A stretch of 64,000 nt of DNA. Origin: Phascolarctos cinereus (Eukaryota > Chordata > Mammalia > Diprotodontia > Phascolarctidae). Positions 22,898-32,942 of the stretch are shown here, in pieces. Position 1 is the first letter of the stretch. Each line of letters starts with the position of its first letter. Under the pieces are notes generated by a model. It worked only from the letters and a program-made list of their open reading frames with translations, did no database searches and was not told the origin of the DNA. The position numbers and the translations under genes were made by a program. The DNA lies in NCBI RefSeq assembly GCF_002099425.1, contig NW_018343955.1:12820001-12884000 (forward strand), written 5' to 3'.

Positions 22898-22952
22898 CAG
22901 AGTTGTCAGACTCAGATCAGGGATCAGTTTCTATCTGAGTTTGATACCATTG
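22898..22952. mobile_element. 55-bp hAT mini-element with 8-bp target duplication
   Basis: The terminal inverted repeats are 'cagagttgtcagactcagat' and 'atctgagtttgataccattg', separated by 15 bases. Flanking 8-mers are ctctaggc (22890-22897) and ctctagac (22953-22960). The hAT family is inferred from the 8-bp duplication and the CA..TG-type ends. Confidence 0.65.
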
Positions 22953-23101
22953 CTCTAGACTCTTTTATAAGAAGACTTTCTGTTTTATGATAGCCCACTT
23001 CATGACTTGAAATTCTGTCATACCTGGTCCCTTAACACACTAATGCTACCTAGTCATTTTGGCCCCAAGCTTTATTAGCCAAAAGGTAAGAAGGGTTTTG
23101 C

Positions 23102-23285
23102 TTGCTCAGACACCTACTAGTTGTGTGTGACCCTTGGCAAGTCACTTAACCCTGTTTGCCTCAGTTTCCTCACATGTAAAATGAGCTAGAGAGAGAAATG
23201 CCAAACCACTCCAATGTCTTCGCCAAAGAAACACCAAATGGGGCCAAGAAGAGTCTGAAATGACTGAACAGCAATAATAATAATT
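23102..23285 (+). repeat. SINE with RTE-like tail, 5' truncated
   Basis: 'cttggcaagtcacttaaccc', 'tttcctcacatgtaaaatga' and the tail 'acaccaaatggggccaagaa' with 'atgactgaacagcaataata'. Confidence 0.8.
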
Positions 23286-23289
23286 TACC

Positions 23290-23470
23290 ACCATAAATCT
23301 AGAGCTGGAAGGACCTTTAGAAGCCTTGTGCAGTCCTCAAACCCTAACCCTCATTTTACAGAAGAATAAACCATGAGGCCCGGAGTCCCGTGGATGGGAA
23401 GTGGCAGAGCCAGGATCTAGGCCCAGATCCTCTGACTCCCAACCCAGCACCCCTTTCTTGGCTCTCCAGT
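23290..23470 (-). repeat. MIR/MON-like SINE, antisense
   Basis: 'aatctagagctggaaggacc', 'gggaagtggcagagccagga' and 'agatcctctgactcccaacc'. Confidence 0.75.
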
Positions 23471-23654
23471 GCTCCTATTCAGTGCATCAATCCCCAAGTT
23501 CAGTGAGGAATTCCTCAATAGTCACATCAGTGGAAATAACCTTAAATCTGTGAAGCCAAGAATCAGAGAATAAGAAGGTGCCAATTAAAGGTTTCCCTAA
23601 GAAGACTCTCCATTTGGGAGGAGGCACCAAAGAAGGTTTTCTAAGATGGGCACT

Positions 23655-24145
23655 AGAATCAGAGAATATTAGAGTTGGAAAAGATCCTAGAGAGGCATTG
23701 GTCCAAATTTCTCCCCAGTTCAGCAATCTCCTCTGCAACATCTCTAAGAATGGATGCTTGTACAGACACTCCTCTAGTGATGGAGAGCTCACTCCTTCCC
23801 TGAACTGCTTGTTCTAGTTTTAGTCAGCACTAATTGTTAGGAAATTTTGTATGCTTAGGCTGAAATCTGAAATGATTTCAACCAATGTTCCTAGATCTGA
23901 CCTCTGGGGTTACCCAGACAAAATACAAGTCTATTTCCTCTTCTTTAGACAGCCTGACAAATATTTGCAGACTGGTGTCATGTTTCTCCACGATTTTATC
24001 TCTTCATGCTCTATATCTCAAGTTCCTCAAGCTCTTTCTTAGAGGACCTGGTTTCTGGATGTTTCACCAGACTGAACATTCTGCATTCAGGTAGTGACTC
24101 TTCTTTAAATACGTTGCACAGAACTAGACAGAACAATTCAGCAGT
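23655..24145 (-). mobile_element. CR1/L3-like LINE, antisense, first part
   Basis: 'gaatattagagttggaaaag', 'ctctgcaacatctctaagaa', 'agtgatggagagctcactcc' and 'cactaattgttaggaaattt' are antisense CR1 3' sequence. It is interrupted by a SINE and resumes at about 24340. Confidence 0.7.
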
Positions 24146-24149
24146 GTGG

Positions 24150-24339
24150 CTGTAGAAAGAACCCGAGATCGAAAGTCAGAAAACCAGAGTTTGAATCCTA
24201 CCTTGGTCACATGGGTGACCTAGGGCAAGTTTCTTCACATCTAGATGACTTGGTTTCCCCATCTGTTAAATGAGGGGATTTGACTAGATGATCTTTAAGG
24301 GGTCTTTCAGCTCTAAATAATGTATAATCCTGAGTAAAG
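24150..24339 (+). repeat. MON1-like SINE inserted in CR1
   Basis: 'aaaccagagtttgaatccta', 'gtgacctagggcaagtttct' and 'tgactagatgatctttaagg'. It sits between the two CR1 segments and so is younger than the CR1 copy. Confidence 0.8.
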
Positions 24340-24500
24340 TCTGACTGGTTCTGCCTTCCTTGGACATAAACACTGCTTCTATTTAGGCAGCTTGAAATTT
24401 CATTAGCGTTTTTAGCAGCCACATCATACTTCTGGCTCCTACAAGTTAAACTTGTGGTTAGCTAAAACTCCCAAGATAGAAAATTTTACTCTTAAGAGTA
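24340..24500 (-). mobile_element. CR1/L3-like LINE, antisense, second part
   Basis: 'ctatttaggcagcttgaaat' and 'tttttagcagccacatcata' continue the CR1 body beyond the SINE insertion. Confidence 0.55.
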
Positions 24501-24904
24501 TTTGTAGCAAAAAAATGGAGCCACTCTTTTACATAAATGTTAAATAATATTTGTTGAGCTCCTTCATGCTCAATGGACTGTGTGAAGCAGAGGTGAGAAA
24601 GGACTTTGGCCTATGACAGCTAAACATTCTCACCTGTGATTTTCAGCAGACTTTGGCTGAAAATTGAGTAATTAATTGTGGAAGGAGAAACTCAGGGCCA
24701 TGGATGATGAATAGTGGGGTGCACCTTCATGGCTAGTGTGAGATTACTATGGAGCCTCTGATTTCCACCTGACAATATATATTCTTTAATAAACATCTCT
24801 ATCTTTAATAAACATCAAAAGAAAGGGCAAAAAAGGGGGGAGAAGAAAGGAGCAGAAGGATGGAGTGATTCTTTTCATTATGCAACATTATTAACATAAT
24901 GGAA

Positions 24905-24978
24905 AAAAGTATTGGATCTGATGTTTGAACACCTAGATTCAAATCTTAGTCTACCATTTACCAGTGTGTGACCTTATT
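24905..24978 (+). repeat. MON1-like SINE, first part (split)
   Basis: 'acacctagattcaaatctta' and 'ccagtgtgtgaccttattg'. The copy appears to resume at 25169-25209 and after 25345, split by two other SINEs. Confidence 0.5.
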
Positions 24979-25168
24979 GGATAATAAGCCTAGGATCAAG
25001 AAGACCTGAGTTCAAATCTAGCCTTAGGCATTCACTAGCTATGTGACCCTGAGTAAGTCACTTAATAACACCCACCTCCCAGGGTTGTTGTGAGGATAAT
25101 ACGTGATAATATTTGCACAGTGCTTTGCAAACCTTAAAACACTATATAAATGCCACCTATTATTATCT
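24979..25168 (+). repeat. tRNA/MIR-like SINE inserted in an older SINE
   Basis: 'agacctgagttcaaatctag', 'atgtgaccctgagtaagtca', 'cccagggttgttgtgaggat' and 'atataaatgccacctattat'. Confidence 0.8.
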
Positions 25169-25209
25169 CATAGACTTTACTTTCCTTCTCTGTTAAAATG
25201 AGGGCATTG

Positions 25210-25345
25210 GGGGGCAGCTAGGTGGCACAGTGGCTACAGCACTGGGCCTGGAGTCAGGAGGACCTGAGTTCAAATCTGGCCTCAGACACTTGACACTCAC
25301 TAGCTGTATGTGACCCCGAGCAAGTCACTTAACCCCATTTGGGAT
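25210..25345 (+). repeat. Short marsupial tRNA-type SINE
   Basis: 'gggcagctaggtggcacagt', 'gcctggagtcaggaggacct' and 'aagtcacttaaccccattt'. It interrupts the older SINE whose 'aaaatgagggcattg' and 'gggattggactgatgtcatg' lie on either side. Confidence 0.88.
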
Positions 25346-26154
25346 TGGACTGATGTCATGGTCTTTTTTATTAGCACAAGCACTCCTTTTTAACATCAAA
25401 GAAAGTTGTAGACCCCCAAATGATAACACCATCAGCATCTGTTGATTAGAAAAATGCACAAGGATAGAAAGTATGATGAATTTAATAATGCTTTTAAATG
25501 ACTATTATGAATCACAACAGCATCTACATACTTCTTGAAACAGTTATATGTATGTGTGCATGCATGTGAGGTCTGTGTCTGCAAGATATGCTGAATTAAT
25601 ATTCAGCCTACAGAAGGTATACTTGCTAATTTATGGTTTTTCATATGGATTTGTAGACCCTTTGCAATAATTCCTTAAACCCACCCACCTCCAGGGATCC
25701 AGAGCTTGCTGGTCAGGAACCACTGGACTAAAGAATCTCTATGACCCTATGATCTCTTTCCACCATATCCACAACCACTCAAGGCACATTCCTTTGAATT
25801 GCCTTCAGCTTCTTCTCCTTGCTCCTCAACTCTACATTTAATCAGTCCCTTGGCTCCATTGGATTCTTCCTCCAGAGGTTTTCTTGTACCCATACCCTCT
25901 GTGCTCCTTCGTACTACCCACCTTAGTTCAGGCCCCATTTGCTCACCCCCCAACTTTTCATCCCACTTGACTGCACTCCATCGTCATTGCTATTGTTTAT
26001 CCATCTTCAGCTCACCCTCTTGCACATAGCTCACAGTTCCATTTACCTCATCTGCCATCATCCTCAGTGCCTTCGGCATCCTTGATGATGAACTATCCCA
26101 ACTCCTGGCCTCAAAAGTTACTTGACACTCTCAACTCCAGTGACCTTTATATCA

Positions 26155-26380
26155 AATCTGGAAAGCATTTAGTACAGTGCCTAGCACATAATAGACACTA
26201 CATAAATGTTTATTTCTTCTCCCCCTCCCTTCCCAAGTACCCCACTTCATATCTGCCACTAACAAGAGAGGTGACCTCAGAAAAGTCACTTCTCTTCTTC
26301 GAGCATCAAAGAAGATTGGAAATAATGATCTCTAAGGTCCCTTCCAGCTCTGACATTTTGTGATTCTGTGAGTCTATGAT
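26155..26380 (+). repeat. SINE tail plus diverged MON1-like SINE
   Basis: 'gtacagtgcctagcacataa' is a MIR-type tail (26155-26240). Then 'gtgacctcagaaaagtcact' and 'aaggtcccttccagctctga' form a diverged MON1-like body. Confidence 0.55.
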
Positions 26381-26639
26381 CTACTCCACTTCAACTACCT
26401 ACCTTTAAGATTTCAACCTCAGACATTTTTCTTTCTAATTATAACATTCCATCCTATTTGGCCACTCAAATAAATTTCATATTTATCCTCATCAAAACTT
26501 CCACTCTTGTGATCCCTGTGTATTCTCTCAGTCTATCTCCCTCTTCTAGCTTAATTTACCTCCCTACTCAGTCTGTAAAAACAGTATTTTATGTAACAGT
26601 ATTTGTTGATATCTTTTGTTTTCACATTCTTGTTTTCTG

Positions 26640-26900
26640 TTAACCTCATTTCTAGCCTTGGTTTTAATAAACCCCTCTATGATTACTCCCAAACTTATAT
26701 CTTCATTCTACCACTTGCCTGAAATTAAGCCTCAAATTCACAGTTGTCCCTAAGCCTCTCCACATCACTTTCCTGCTGGCATATTCACATACAAACAACA
26801 CATACATACAAAACTAAACACATCTTTCCCCCTAATCCTGTTTTTCCTCCTATGTCCTGATAATTTTGTGGTACCACCATTCTTAGTAACTTTTGTGGCA
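26640..26900 (+). mobile_element. L2/L3-like LINE fragment
   Basis: 'gattactcccaaacttatat' corresponds to the YADDSQ(I)Y region of L2 reverse transcriptase. Pyrimidine-rich sequence follows. It continues after the 7SL-derived insertion. Confidence 0.5.
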
Positions 26901-26914
26901 GACATCAGAATTAT

Positions 26915-26999
26915 GTTTGACTATGGGGTAAGACCCATGAAGTTACTGCTGCACTTCTAGCCTTGGTGAGATGGCAAGACACAGTCTCAAAAAAAAAAA
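26915..26999 (+). pseudogene. 5'-truncated 7SL RNA pseudogene with poly(A) and target duplication
   Basis: 'tactgctgcacttctagcct' and 'tggtgagatggcaagacaca' with gtctc align to the 7SL 3' end (cactgcactccagcctgggcaac...gtctc), followed by about 12 A. The 8-mer agaattat lies at 26907-26914 and again at 27000-27007. A processed, 5'-truncated retrocopy of the signal recognition particle RNA. Confidence 0.7.
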
Positions 27000-27007
27000 A
27001 GAATTAT

Positions 27008-27204
27008 AATTGATTTTTTCCTTATTGGCGATCATCTATTAAATCCTATCAATTTTACCCCACCCATGTCTTGCATAGCCTCTTCTTTCTTTTCCTTCTC
27101 TCATTACTTCTTAGTTAGACTACTTCAATGGCCTAAATAGTCTTACTGGCTTCTTCTTCCCTTCCAATCTGTTCTACTCACTGCTGTAAGATTAATTGAA
27201 AGAA
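27008..27204 (+). mobile_element. L2/L3-like LINE fragment, continued
   Basis: 'aatcctatcaattttacccc', 'ttagactacttcaatggcct' and 'ccttccaatctgttctactc' follow the C-terminal reverse transcriptase region of L2. Confidence 0.5.
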
Positions 27205-27290
27205 TGAGGTAGCCTTGAATGTCAGACTAGAATTTGAGCTTTACTCTCTAGGCAAAGGGTAAGCACTAAAGGCTATTAAGATCAGCTCCT
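27205..27290 (-). mobile_element. L2/L3-like fragment, antisense
   Basis: 'agccttgaatgtcagactag' and 'ctctaggcaaagggtaagca' match the antisense of the L2 3' region. Confidence 0.4.
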
Positions 27291-27294
27291 CAGA

Positions 27295-27430
27295 GTTAGA
27301 ATGGTCTCCTGAGGCCATCTAGTCCAAATCCATCATTTTATAGATAAGGAGGTTCAGGATGACTCATAGTTACCCAGGTAGTAAGTTCCAGGTGCAAGAT
27401 GTCTTCCTTGCTTCTTCTTGTTCAGCACCA
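27295..27430 (-). repeat. MIR/MON-like SINE, antisense, diverged
   Basis: 'aggccatctagtccaaatcc' and 'gttacccaggtagtaagttc'. Confidence 0.5.
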
Positions 27431-27759
27431 TTACCACTTTTTTGTGTCAATCAAAAACATGGTGGATCCACTCTTGTCAGAAATCAAGATAGGTTGGTAT
27501 AATTCAACTCTACCAATTTGTTCTTCAAGAAGCAGCTTCAGGCTATGCTTCCATTGAGCAGGGCCAACCCCTGAACTTGTACCCTTGATGGAATACCCTC
27601 TCAACTTCTCCAGCAAAATGCCCCCCTGTCCTCCCCTCACCTTTGTCTTTAGTGTATCTCTAACTACTGGCTCCTTTCTTGCTGCCTGCAAATATGCATT
27701 TACCATCCAAAAAATAAAATAAAATAAAAACACAACCCTCACTTGACCCTACCCTCTTT

Positions 27760-28740
27760 GCTACCTATCATGCTATATCTCTTCTCTCTTTCAAGACTTG
27801 GTCCCTCTACCTGCTCTCTACTTCTACTCACTCTCTTTTAAACTCTCTGCAATCTGGTTTCCAACTTTATCATTCAATCCTCCCCAAATTTACCAATAAT
27901 CTCTTAGCTGCTAAATCCAAGGATCTCTTCTCAGGCTTGATTCTTCTGCACCTGTCTATAGTATTTGACAATGTTGATCATCTTTTCTGCCTGGATACCC
28001 TCTCCTCACTAGGCTTTTGTGATACTAGTTTTCTGTCCCACTGACCCTTCTCAGTCTTCTTTGCTGATTTTTCATCCGTGTCACACCCACTAGAGTATAA
28101 CTTGAGCATCCATCAATATTCTATCCTGCACTCTTTAATCCTCAACTCTCCATCACCATATCACTGAATGATCTCATCAGCTTCTAGGGATTCAGCTATC
28201 ATCTATCTATGCAGATGATTCTCAGATCTACATATGCAGTCCTGGATGCCCTCGAGGCATCTTAAACTCATGACTCCAAAACAGAATTTATTACCTATTC
28301 CATAAATTCTCCAGGCTTCCAAACTTCCCCATCACTGGGAAGGGCACTGCCATCTTGCCAATCACCCAGGTTTGCAACCTCAATGTCATCCTCAACTCTT
28401 CACTCCCACTCATCTCACATATGCTATGTATGGCCAAATCTTGTCATTTCTACTTTTACAATATCTTTTGTATTCATCCCTTTCTCTCAGTTCATATAGC
28501 TAACAGTCCTAGTTCAGGCCCTCATTCCCTCTCTCCTGGACTACAAAATGGTTTCCCTGCCTTGAGGCTCTTCCCATTTCAATCCTTCCTCCACTCAGCT
28601 GCCAAAGTGATAAGTGTAGGTCTGACCACCCTCCTCATTGAGTTCCAGTAGCTCCTCGCTTCTTTCAGGATCAAATAAAAAATGATCTCTTCTTACCTTT
28701 CCAATCTTCTCATACTTTACTCATCTCAACATTCTCTGTG
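27760..28740 (+). mobile_element. L2/L3-like LINE, reverse-transcriptase region
   Basis: It follows the RT order: 'ttgacaatgttgatcatctt', 'tatgcagatgattctcagat' (YADDSQI), 'cacccaggtttgcaacctca', and a translated stretch ending FLHSAAKVISVGLTTLLIEF as in the L2 C-terminus. It carries multiple stops and is dead. It is interrupted at 28741 and resumes at about 29421. Confidence 0.8.
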
Positions 28741-28990
28741 AATGGATGAAATATTTATTAAGCTATTAAGCATTTAACATATACAAAGCATTATGCCAAG
28801 CACTGGGAAAACCAAAAGAAAAGTAAGACAGTGCCTGCCCTCAGGGAGCCCACATTCTGATGGTGGAGACAACACAAATGGAAGGTTTTAGTTGCAAGTC
28901 AGATGAAAAGTCCCATGGTCCTCAGAGTGCAGCAGCAAAGGAGGCTTTGAGGCCTCTTCTTTAATGTCATTCCATTGATAACATCATCTC
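28741..28990 (-). mobile_element. L2/L3-like LINE 3' end, antisense, joined to the YBX3 retrocopy
   Basis: On the minus strand it ends 'agaatgtgggctccctgagg' ... 'gcttggcataatgctttgta' ... 'cttaataaatatttcatcca', a standard L2 3' terminus. Immediately upstream on the same strand lies YBX3-like sequence, so the two may be one chimaeric insert. Confidence 0.7.
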
Positions 28991-29263
28991 AATTTCTGAT
29001 GTTGAACCATTTGACACTGCTAAGGACTTTGGTGACAAGAACTTTCTTTTCTAGGTCTTCAGTAGCTAAGGCTGGAGCACCTGCTGGAGCAGATGCCAGG
29101 CAGCATCTCCATACTGGTTGTTTCCCAAGGTGATGGTGGCTGAGGGTGCTGGGCTGAGAACATTGCTCTTCCTCAGGCTCTTGGGCTCTGGGTCCTGGGC
29201 TATCTTCATCAATGACTAAGGAGATCTTAAAGGGGTCGTGGTGGTTTGGCTTGCCAAGTGCAT
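28990..29263 (-). pseudogene. YBX3: YBX3-like processed pseudogene fragment (N-terminus to start of cold-shock domain)
   Basis: YBX3 (CSDA, DbpA) is a cold-shock-domain DNA/RNA-binding protein. Minus-strand frames give AQDPEPKS, then GNNQYGDAA, then a change of frame and EDLEKKVLVTKVL, SSVKWFNIRN and a stop. Human YBX3 has APQDPAPKS, GNPGGDAA, SEDAEKKVLATKVL, GTVKWFNVRN. The EKKVL start and the preceding SED favour YBX3 over YBX1. Colinearity across what should be intron boundaries suggests a retrocopy. A possible start (ATG, 29263-29261) leads into HLASQTTTT, resembling human SEAGEATTTTT. At least one frameshift and several stops show it is non-functional. The similarity ends at the NIRN codon, where the L2 tail begins. 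It is nested inside a + strand L2. Confidence 0.7.
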
Positions 29264-29420
29264 GCTGCCCGTCTCTCAGGGTGCCTCACTGCTTCTGCTA
29301 GGCTTGATTCTCTGCCTTATGTGTGGCAGTTGGTTGGCACTGGGTGCATATGGCAGGCCCCTTCTCCGATGGAGTTAGTGGTTCAACTACATTCACCTTC
29401 TTGAAGTTCTTCAGGACATG
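29264..29420 (-). pseudogene. Possible 5' UTR part of the YBX3-like retrocopy
   Basis: This is non-L2 sequence between the YBX3-like start and the point where the + strand L2 resumes. By position it would be 5' leader of the retrocopied mRNA; I cannot confirm it from memory. Confidence 0.35.
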
Positions 29421-29820
29421 ACTCCATACCTTTGCACTGGCTCTTCCCCATTCCTGGAATGATTTACTCCCTCATCCCCACATTTTGGTTTCCCTGGCTC
29501 TTTTTTCAAGTCTCAGCTCAAAGCCCATTTTCTATAAGATGCTTTCCCCGCAATGTCCCAGCTTCTCATGCCTCCTCTTTCAGATTTATTTCTATTTATC
29601 TATCAATCAATCAATCATTAAGCACATACTATGTGCCAATCACTGTGCTAAGCTAATCTACTCTATATATCCTGAATGTCCCTAATTTTTTATATGTTGC
29701 TTCCTTAAAATTATGATTCTCGAGGGAAAAGACTTTTTTTGTGTGGTGGTTTTGCCTTTCTGTGTATCCCTACAGTGCCTGGCACAGAGCAAGTGATCAA
29801 TAAATGCTTATTTGCTGACT
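29421..29820 (+). mobile_element. L2/L3-like LINE, 3' end (continuation)
   Basis: 'cctttgcactggctcttccc', 'caagtctcagctcaaagccc' and the end 'acagtgcctggcacagagca' with 'gatcaataaatgcttatttg' complete the copy begun at 27760. A roughly 55-base antisense L2 tip ('aagcacatactatgtgccaa') sits inside at 29597-29655. Confidence 0.8.
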
Positions 29821-29834
29821 GACTATTTTCTGAT

Positions 29835-30865
29835 TTCATTTAAAAAATTTTTAAATCTTATTTTAAATTATCTTCATTTTCAAATATATCCTTCCTCTGC
29901 CCATCAAGTCATCCATCCATGTTTCTCTAATTTGTTTATAATGTGACTTTTATATCTTGATCAGGCATCCATTTGAAGTTTATCTTTGTATAAGGTATAA
30001 GATGTTGATCTAAATCTAATTTCTTCCATACTGCTGTCCAATTTGAGTCTTTATTCCACTAACTAGAGTCTTTGTATATATTGCCTACTATGGTATAAGA
30101 TACATTTGCTCCTGTATGCTGGGTACTTAATCTGTGCCACTGACTGATCTCTCTACTTTTTAACCAGTATCAAATAGTTTCAATGATTACTCTTTGTGAT
30201 ATAGAGATCTGACCCAGGTAGGCCCCCTTTAATATTTCTACTGAGATTTTTGGCATTTCCCCCATTCCACATGAATTTTATTATGACAGCTATATAATGT
30301 GATCCCTTGGTAGTTTGATTACGACAATAAATAAGTAAATAAATTTAGGTAGTATTGTCATTTTTATTATATTTGCTCATGCTGTCCATGAGCAATGTAT
30401 ATTTTTCCCCTCTGTAAATAGTCATTGATAGTTGTATTTATATAGGTCTTGTGTGTATATTGGAAAACAAACTCCCAATTATTTCATATTACTATATCTA
30501 ATAGTAATTTTAAATGGAATTTCTCTGTCTCTTCCTGATGTTTTATTGGTATTTTATAGAAATGCTGATGATTTGTGTGGATTTATTTTCTATTTTATAA
30601 GTTTGCTGAAGTTATTGTTTCAGTTAATTTATAGCTGACTCTTTAGGGCTCTTCAAATATACTATTATATCATCTGTAAAAAGTGATAATTTTTTTTCTT
30701 TTTTACCTTTGGATATTCTCTCAATTTTTTTCCTTGTCTTACTCCTATAGCCAGTATCTCTAATACTGTGCCAAATAGAAACAGTGACAATGAATCAAAT
30801 GAATTGATAGTTTATCTCTATTGCATATAATGGAAGTAACTGATTGCACCATATATATATATATG

Positions 30866-30924
<59 letters not shown>

Positions 30925-31555
30925 ATTTATATATATATATATATATGTGCATATGTACATATTCTATATACTTATAAATATTTATGCATTTATAGAAATA
31001 TTTATGTATGTTTATAAATTATAGACTTGCATATAAATTATAAATTTATAGATAAATTATATATGCATGTATAATTTATCTATGTATATAATAGGATAAA
31101 TGAACTTTTCCTTAAAATGCTAAATTATAGAATTTAAGTTTTCTAATGTTTTGAGGTTTTGTTTTGTTTTTTTTTTACAAAAACAGGTCTTACAGTTGTC
31201 TGTATCTATTAATGTAGTTAAATTTATAGTTTTCTTAATATTAAACCAACCCTGCATTCCAAGGATAAATCCAACTTGATCACAGTGTATAATCTGTGAT
31301 GTGCTATTTCTATTTAAAATTTTTGCGTCTGTATTCATTAGTATATTGCTCTCTACTTTTCTTTTTTCCGTTTTAGCCGTCCCTGGTTTATGACATGTAT
31401 CTGTGTCATAGATGGTAGTTAGGAGTCCTTCTTATGCTATTAAAAAAACCATTTTATGTAATATTAGAGTTATTTGCTATTTTTTTACAGTACCTTTTGT
31501 TGCTATGTGTAGGTTTAATATTAATAGGGATCCCATGTGTGGGGGGACATCCAAA
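29835..31555 (-). mobile_element. L1 LINE, antisense, reverse-transcriptase part
   Basis: The + strand shows the antisense L1 ORF2 landmarks in order: 'ttctaatttgtttataatgt', 'ttgctgaagttattgtttca', 'tatatcatctgtaaaaagtg', 'aaaccaaccctgcattccaa' and 'cttgatcacagtgtataatc'. About 1.7 kb, degraded, with a TA/TG microsatellite inside. Confidence 0.75.
30850..30948. repeat. (TA)n(TG)n(TA)n microsatellite inside L1
   Basis: A compound dinucleotide array; Ile/Tyr, Val/Cys and His/Thr ORFs over it are artefacts. Confidence 0.97.
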
Positions 31556-31574
31556 AACCCAGTTCACAGAATGA

Positions 31575-31706
31575 CACTCTCAGCATCCTCTCTCTAGAAG
31601 GCTTCAAAAGCCTTCTAGTCCAACCTATACTTGACCAAGGTTCCACTCTACAACATACTATACCTGACAAGTTATCATCCAGCCTTTGCTTTAAGGCCTC
31701 CAATGA
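31575..31706 (-). mobile_element. CR1/L3-like LINE, antisense, part before the 7SL insertion
   Basis: 'ttctagtccaacctatactt', 'atactatacctgacaagtta' and 'tcatccagcctttgctttaa' are antisense CR1 3' sequence. It resumes at 32041 after the 7SL insert. Confidence 0.75.
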
Positions 31707-32004
31707 CCATGAGTGGTGCCATATACCTCTAATCCCCATTACTGGGGGGAGGCTGATACTGATGGATCTCTTGAGCTCAGAAATTCTGAGCTTCAATATG
31801 GCTAAAGCCAATTGGTATCCACACTAAGTCCATCATCAGTATGGTGAGCCCCAAGGAGTTATGGATCACCAAGCTGCCTAAAGAGGATAGAACTTCTTGA
31901 GGTCAGAGATGGAGCCAGTCAAAGCTGCTGAGCTGATTAGAAGAGCTGGTCAGGTTCAGTCCACTGTGCTTCCAGCCTGGGTGGAGATAGGAAGACATAA
32001 TTTC
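31707..32004 (+). pseudogene. Near full-length 7SL RNA (RN7SL) processed pseudogene
   Basis: 7SL RNA is the scaffold of the signal recognition particle. Nearly the whole molecule can be followed: 'gagtggtgccatatacctct', 'gggaggctgatactgatgga' with tctcttgagctcag, 'tccacactaagtccatcatc', 'agtatggtgagccccaagga', 'ggatcaccaagctgcctaaa', 'gaggtcagagatggagccag', 'gctgagctgattagaagagc' and 'tgtgcttccagcctgggtgg'. Flanks aaggcctccaatga (31693-31706) and aagacctccagtga (32039-32052) match at 12 of 14, and an A-run ends at 32040. About 75-80% identity to the human RNA by eye. The S domain is present, so this is 7SL itself, not an Alu- or B1-type SINE. Confidence 0.88.
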
Positions 32005-32040
32005 CCTCCTCCACCCTCCCCTCCCCACCCCCCAAAAAAA

Positions 32041-32345
32041 GACCTCCAGTGAGGTAGACCCATTACTTGCTAAGGCAGCCTATTTCATCTTTAATAGCTC
32101 TAATTGTCAGGAGGTTTGTTTTTTCTCCTTTATGAAACCTGTATCTGTTTCTTTGCAACATTTGTCCATTTCTTCTAGTTCTCCCTTCTAAGGCCAAGTG
32201 GAACATTTCAAATCTGTCTTCCATACAACAGTCCTTTAAACACTTAAAGACAGATATCTTGTCTTCCCCTCTCTACATACACATACACCCCTAGGCTCCT
32301 GTTCTCTAAGCTAATCACCCCCAGTTCATTCAACCATTGGTCTTA
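32041..32345 (-). mobile_element. CR1/L3-like LINE, antisense, part after the 7SL insertion
   Basis: 'ctaaggcagcctatttcatc', 'agctctaattgtcaggaggt', 'tctagttctcccttctaagg' and 'cccagttcattcaaccattg' continue the CR1 copy without a gap across the 7SL insert. Confidence 0.78.
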
Positions 32346-32942
32346 GAAGAAAAACCGAAGGTTCCTCCAGGATAAGAAATGTATATCACCAGAACTTTGC
32401 GTGGTGCATAAGAGGTGCTTTAAAAACGTTTGTGTTGTTAAAGTCCCTTCCTTCTTTCAATGTGTCATCATGTTGCTGCTTGCACACACTCACATGACAC
32501 AGTCTGGGTCTTCTTCGATCCCCTGGTTATTTTCTAGAGAAAGCCTGTCAGAAATGTGCCCTTCAGAAGTAGAGAATTTCGTTAGGCTCTCTCACATTGC
32601 TCCCTAAATTTGGTCTTGTTGAGATGGAGGGTAATAGGACCCAGAGAACATGTTCTCAGACATTCCACACACTCTCCCATTGAGAGTTAGTCTTTCTTCT
32701 TCACAATACACTCCACACTGACTCAGAGTAGGGCATTATTCCCTCTCTCTCCAACTTATTCACACTAGTGGTCACTGCCTTGATGTTGCATACTTGGGTC
32801 TCATTTCCAATGTAATGCCTACTCAATTATAAGCATCAAGAGACTGTTTTGATGCTCCTAAGTAGGCATAGGGAATTATTTTTTCTCCTTTTATAGGGAG
32901 AAACCACAAGGTCACTTGTGGCCTCAAAAACCCAACTACTTC

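Noticed and set aside
31707-32004. Alu-like sequence
   Set aside because: The S domain is present and the genome looks marsupial, so a 7SL retrocopy explains it better. Alu is primate-specific.
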